Shown here: positions 5,335 through 5,624 of the stretch, one piece after another | How the letters are laid out: every line of letters begins with the position of its first letter | Numbering within the stretch: the first letter of the stretch is position 1 | Position numbers and translations under genes: made by a program | Notes under the pieces: generated by a model | Seen by the model: only the letters and a program-made list of their open reading frames with translations | Databases searched by the model: none | What the model was told of the DNA's origin: nothing | Source: Selenomonadaceae bacterium | Lineage (GTDB): Bacteria; Bacillota; Negativicutes; Selenomonadales; Selenomonadaceae | Assembly: GCA_017484235.1 (NCBI GenBank) | Contig: JAFUTM010000028.1 | Coordinates: 1 to 5,624, forward strand | DNA length: 5,624 nt | Direction of reading: 5' to 3'

Positions 5335-5624
5335 ATGAAGAATATTTTAATATTTACTCCGCTGATTGCGTTTTTCACATTTTTTTGTATTTATATAGCC
5401 GAACAGACCGATGTAATGATGGTGAGCGACGAAAGCTTGGTAACTTCTTTTGAGATGCAGGGCGAAAATTTAATTTTGTCTTGGAAACCGTTGTTTTATC
5501 CGTCTGTTTATAAAGTTGAAACCGTTTCGCGTACTACAGGTGCAATTCCAAATTCACCGGAATACCATAAATTTGTGGAAGAGATTGCAACAGAAAATTC
5601 ATATCAAACGCCAAAGACAGCAAT
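5335..5624 (+). CDS. Unrecognised membrane-anchored or secreted protein (partial, C-terminus off the right edge)
   Basis: An open frame from ATG 5335 to the end of the window, 96 complete codons with no stop. Residues 1-22 (MKNILIFTPLIAFFTFFCIY) look like an uncleaved signal anchor or signal peptide: one or two lysines, then about 17 hydrophobic residues. The rest is predicted extracytoplasmic. Residues 38-65 (SFEMQGENLILSWKPLFYPS, then VYKVETVSR) show the alternating pattern and L-x-W...Y-x-V spacing of a fibronectin-type-III-like beta strand pair. That is a weak resemblance, and I do not recognise the family. Codon use matches the neighbouring genes, which supports its being real. No Shine-Dalgarno precedes the ATG; GTG 5317 in the same frame is an alternative but also lacks one. 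It is 48 nt after minE with its own candidate promoter. Confidence 0.6.
   Translation, partial: MKNILIFTPLIAFFTFFCIYIAEQTDVMMVSDESLVTSFEMQGENLILSWKPLFYPSVYKVETVSRTTGAIPNSPEYHKFVEEIATENSYQTPKTA

Overview
The window looks like chromosomal DNA from an AT-rich, anaerobic, Firmicutes-type bacterium. Three things suggest this: low-GC codon usage, strong Shine-Dalgarno sites in front of several UUG/GUG starts, and a rubrerythrin-type peroxide-defence protein. A complete minC-minD-minE set together with a secreted GH73-like glucosaminidase fits a Negativicutes-like lineage, but that assignment is inference; no rRNA or other phylogenetic marker is present.

Layout. (1) Positions 1-1763 carry two minus-strand genes, probably one transcript: a secreted glucosaminidase (1763 to 861), then, 33 nt downstream, a two-cassette ABC-F-like ATPase (827 to beyond position 1). 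The ATPase is unusual. It keeps both Walker A and Walker B motifs but has lost the Q-loop, signature and switch-histidine residues, and it has almost no helical subdomains or inter-cassette linker. (2) Positions 1764-1968 form a very AT-rich divergent promoter region with two adjacent perfect palindromes lying on the promoter of the rightward gene. (3) Positions 1969-3156 encode one 395-residue electron-transfer chain: flavin reductase, rubredoxin, rubrerythrin di-iron domain, rubredoxin. A hairpin terminator follows at 3238-3263. (4) Positions 3381-5286 hold the Min division-site system, minC, minD and minE. minC and minD are separated by 193 nt holding an imperfect inverted-repeat element, and a perfect consensus promoter (TTGACA-17-TATAAT) begins at that element's right edge. 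minD and minE are tightly linked. (5) From 5335 to the right end runs the start of an unrecognised membrane-anchored or secreted protein. It has a good promoter but no Shine-Dalgarno, so it may be translated from a leaderless mRNA.

How the genes work together. MinD (membrane ATPase), MinC (FtsZ inhibitor) and MinE (which stimulates MinD ATPase and displaces MinC) place the division septum at mid-cell. The glucosaminidase acts on peptidoglycan, but it is divergently placed and separated from min, so no functional link is claimed. The rubrerythrin fusion is most simply read as a one-polypeptide NAD(P)H-to-peroxide (or O2) reductase. Three starts (TTG 1763, GTG 1969, ATG 3381) are set inside longer open frames because the best ribosome-binding site lies within the longer frame, and the minE start (ATG 5002) is likewise placed after an in-frame TTG for the same reason.
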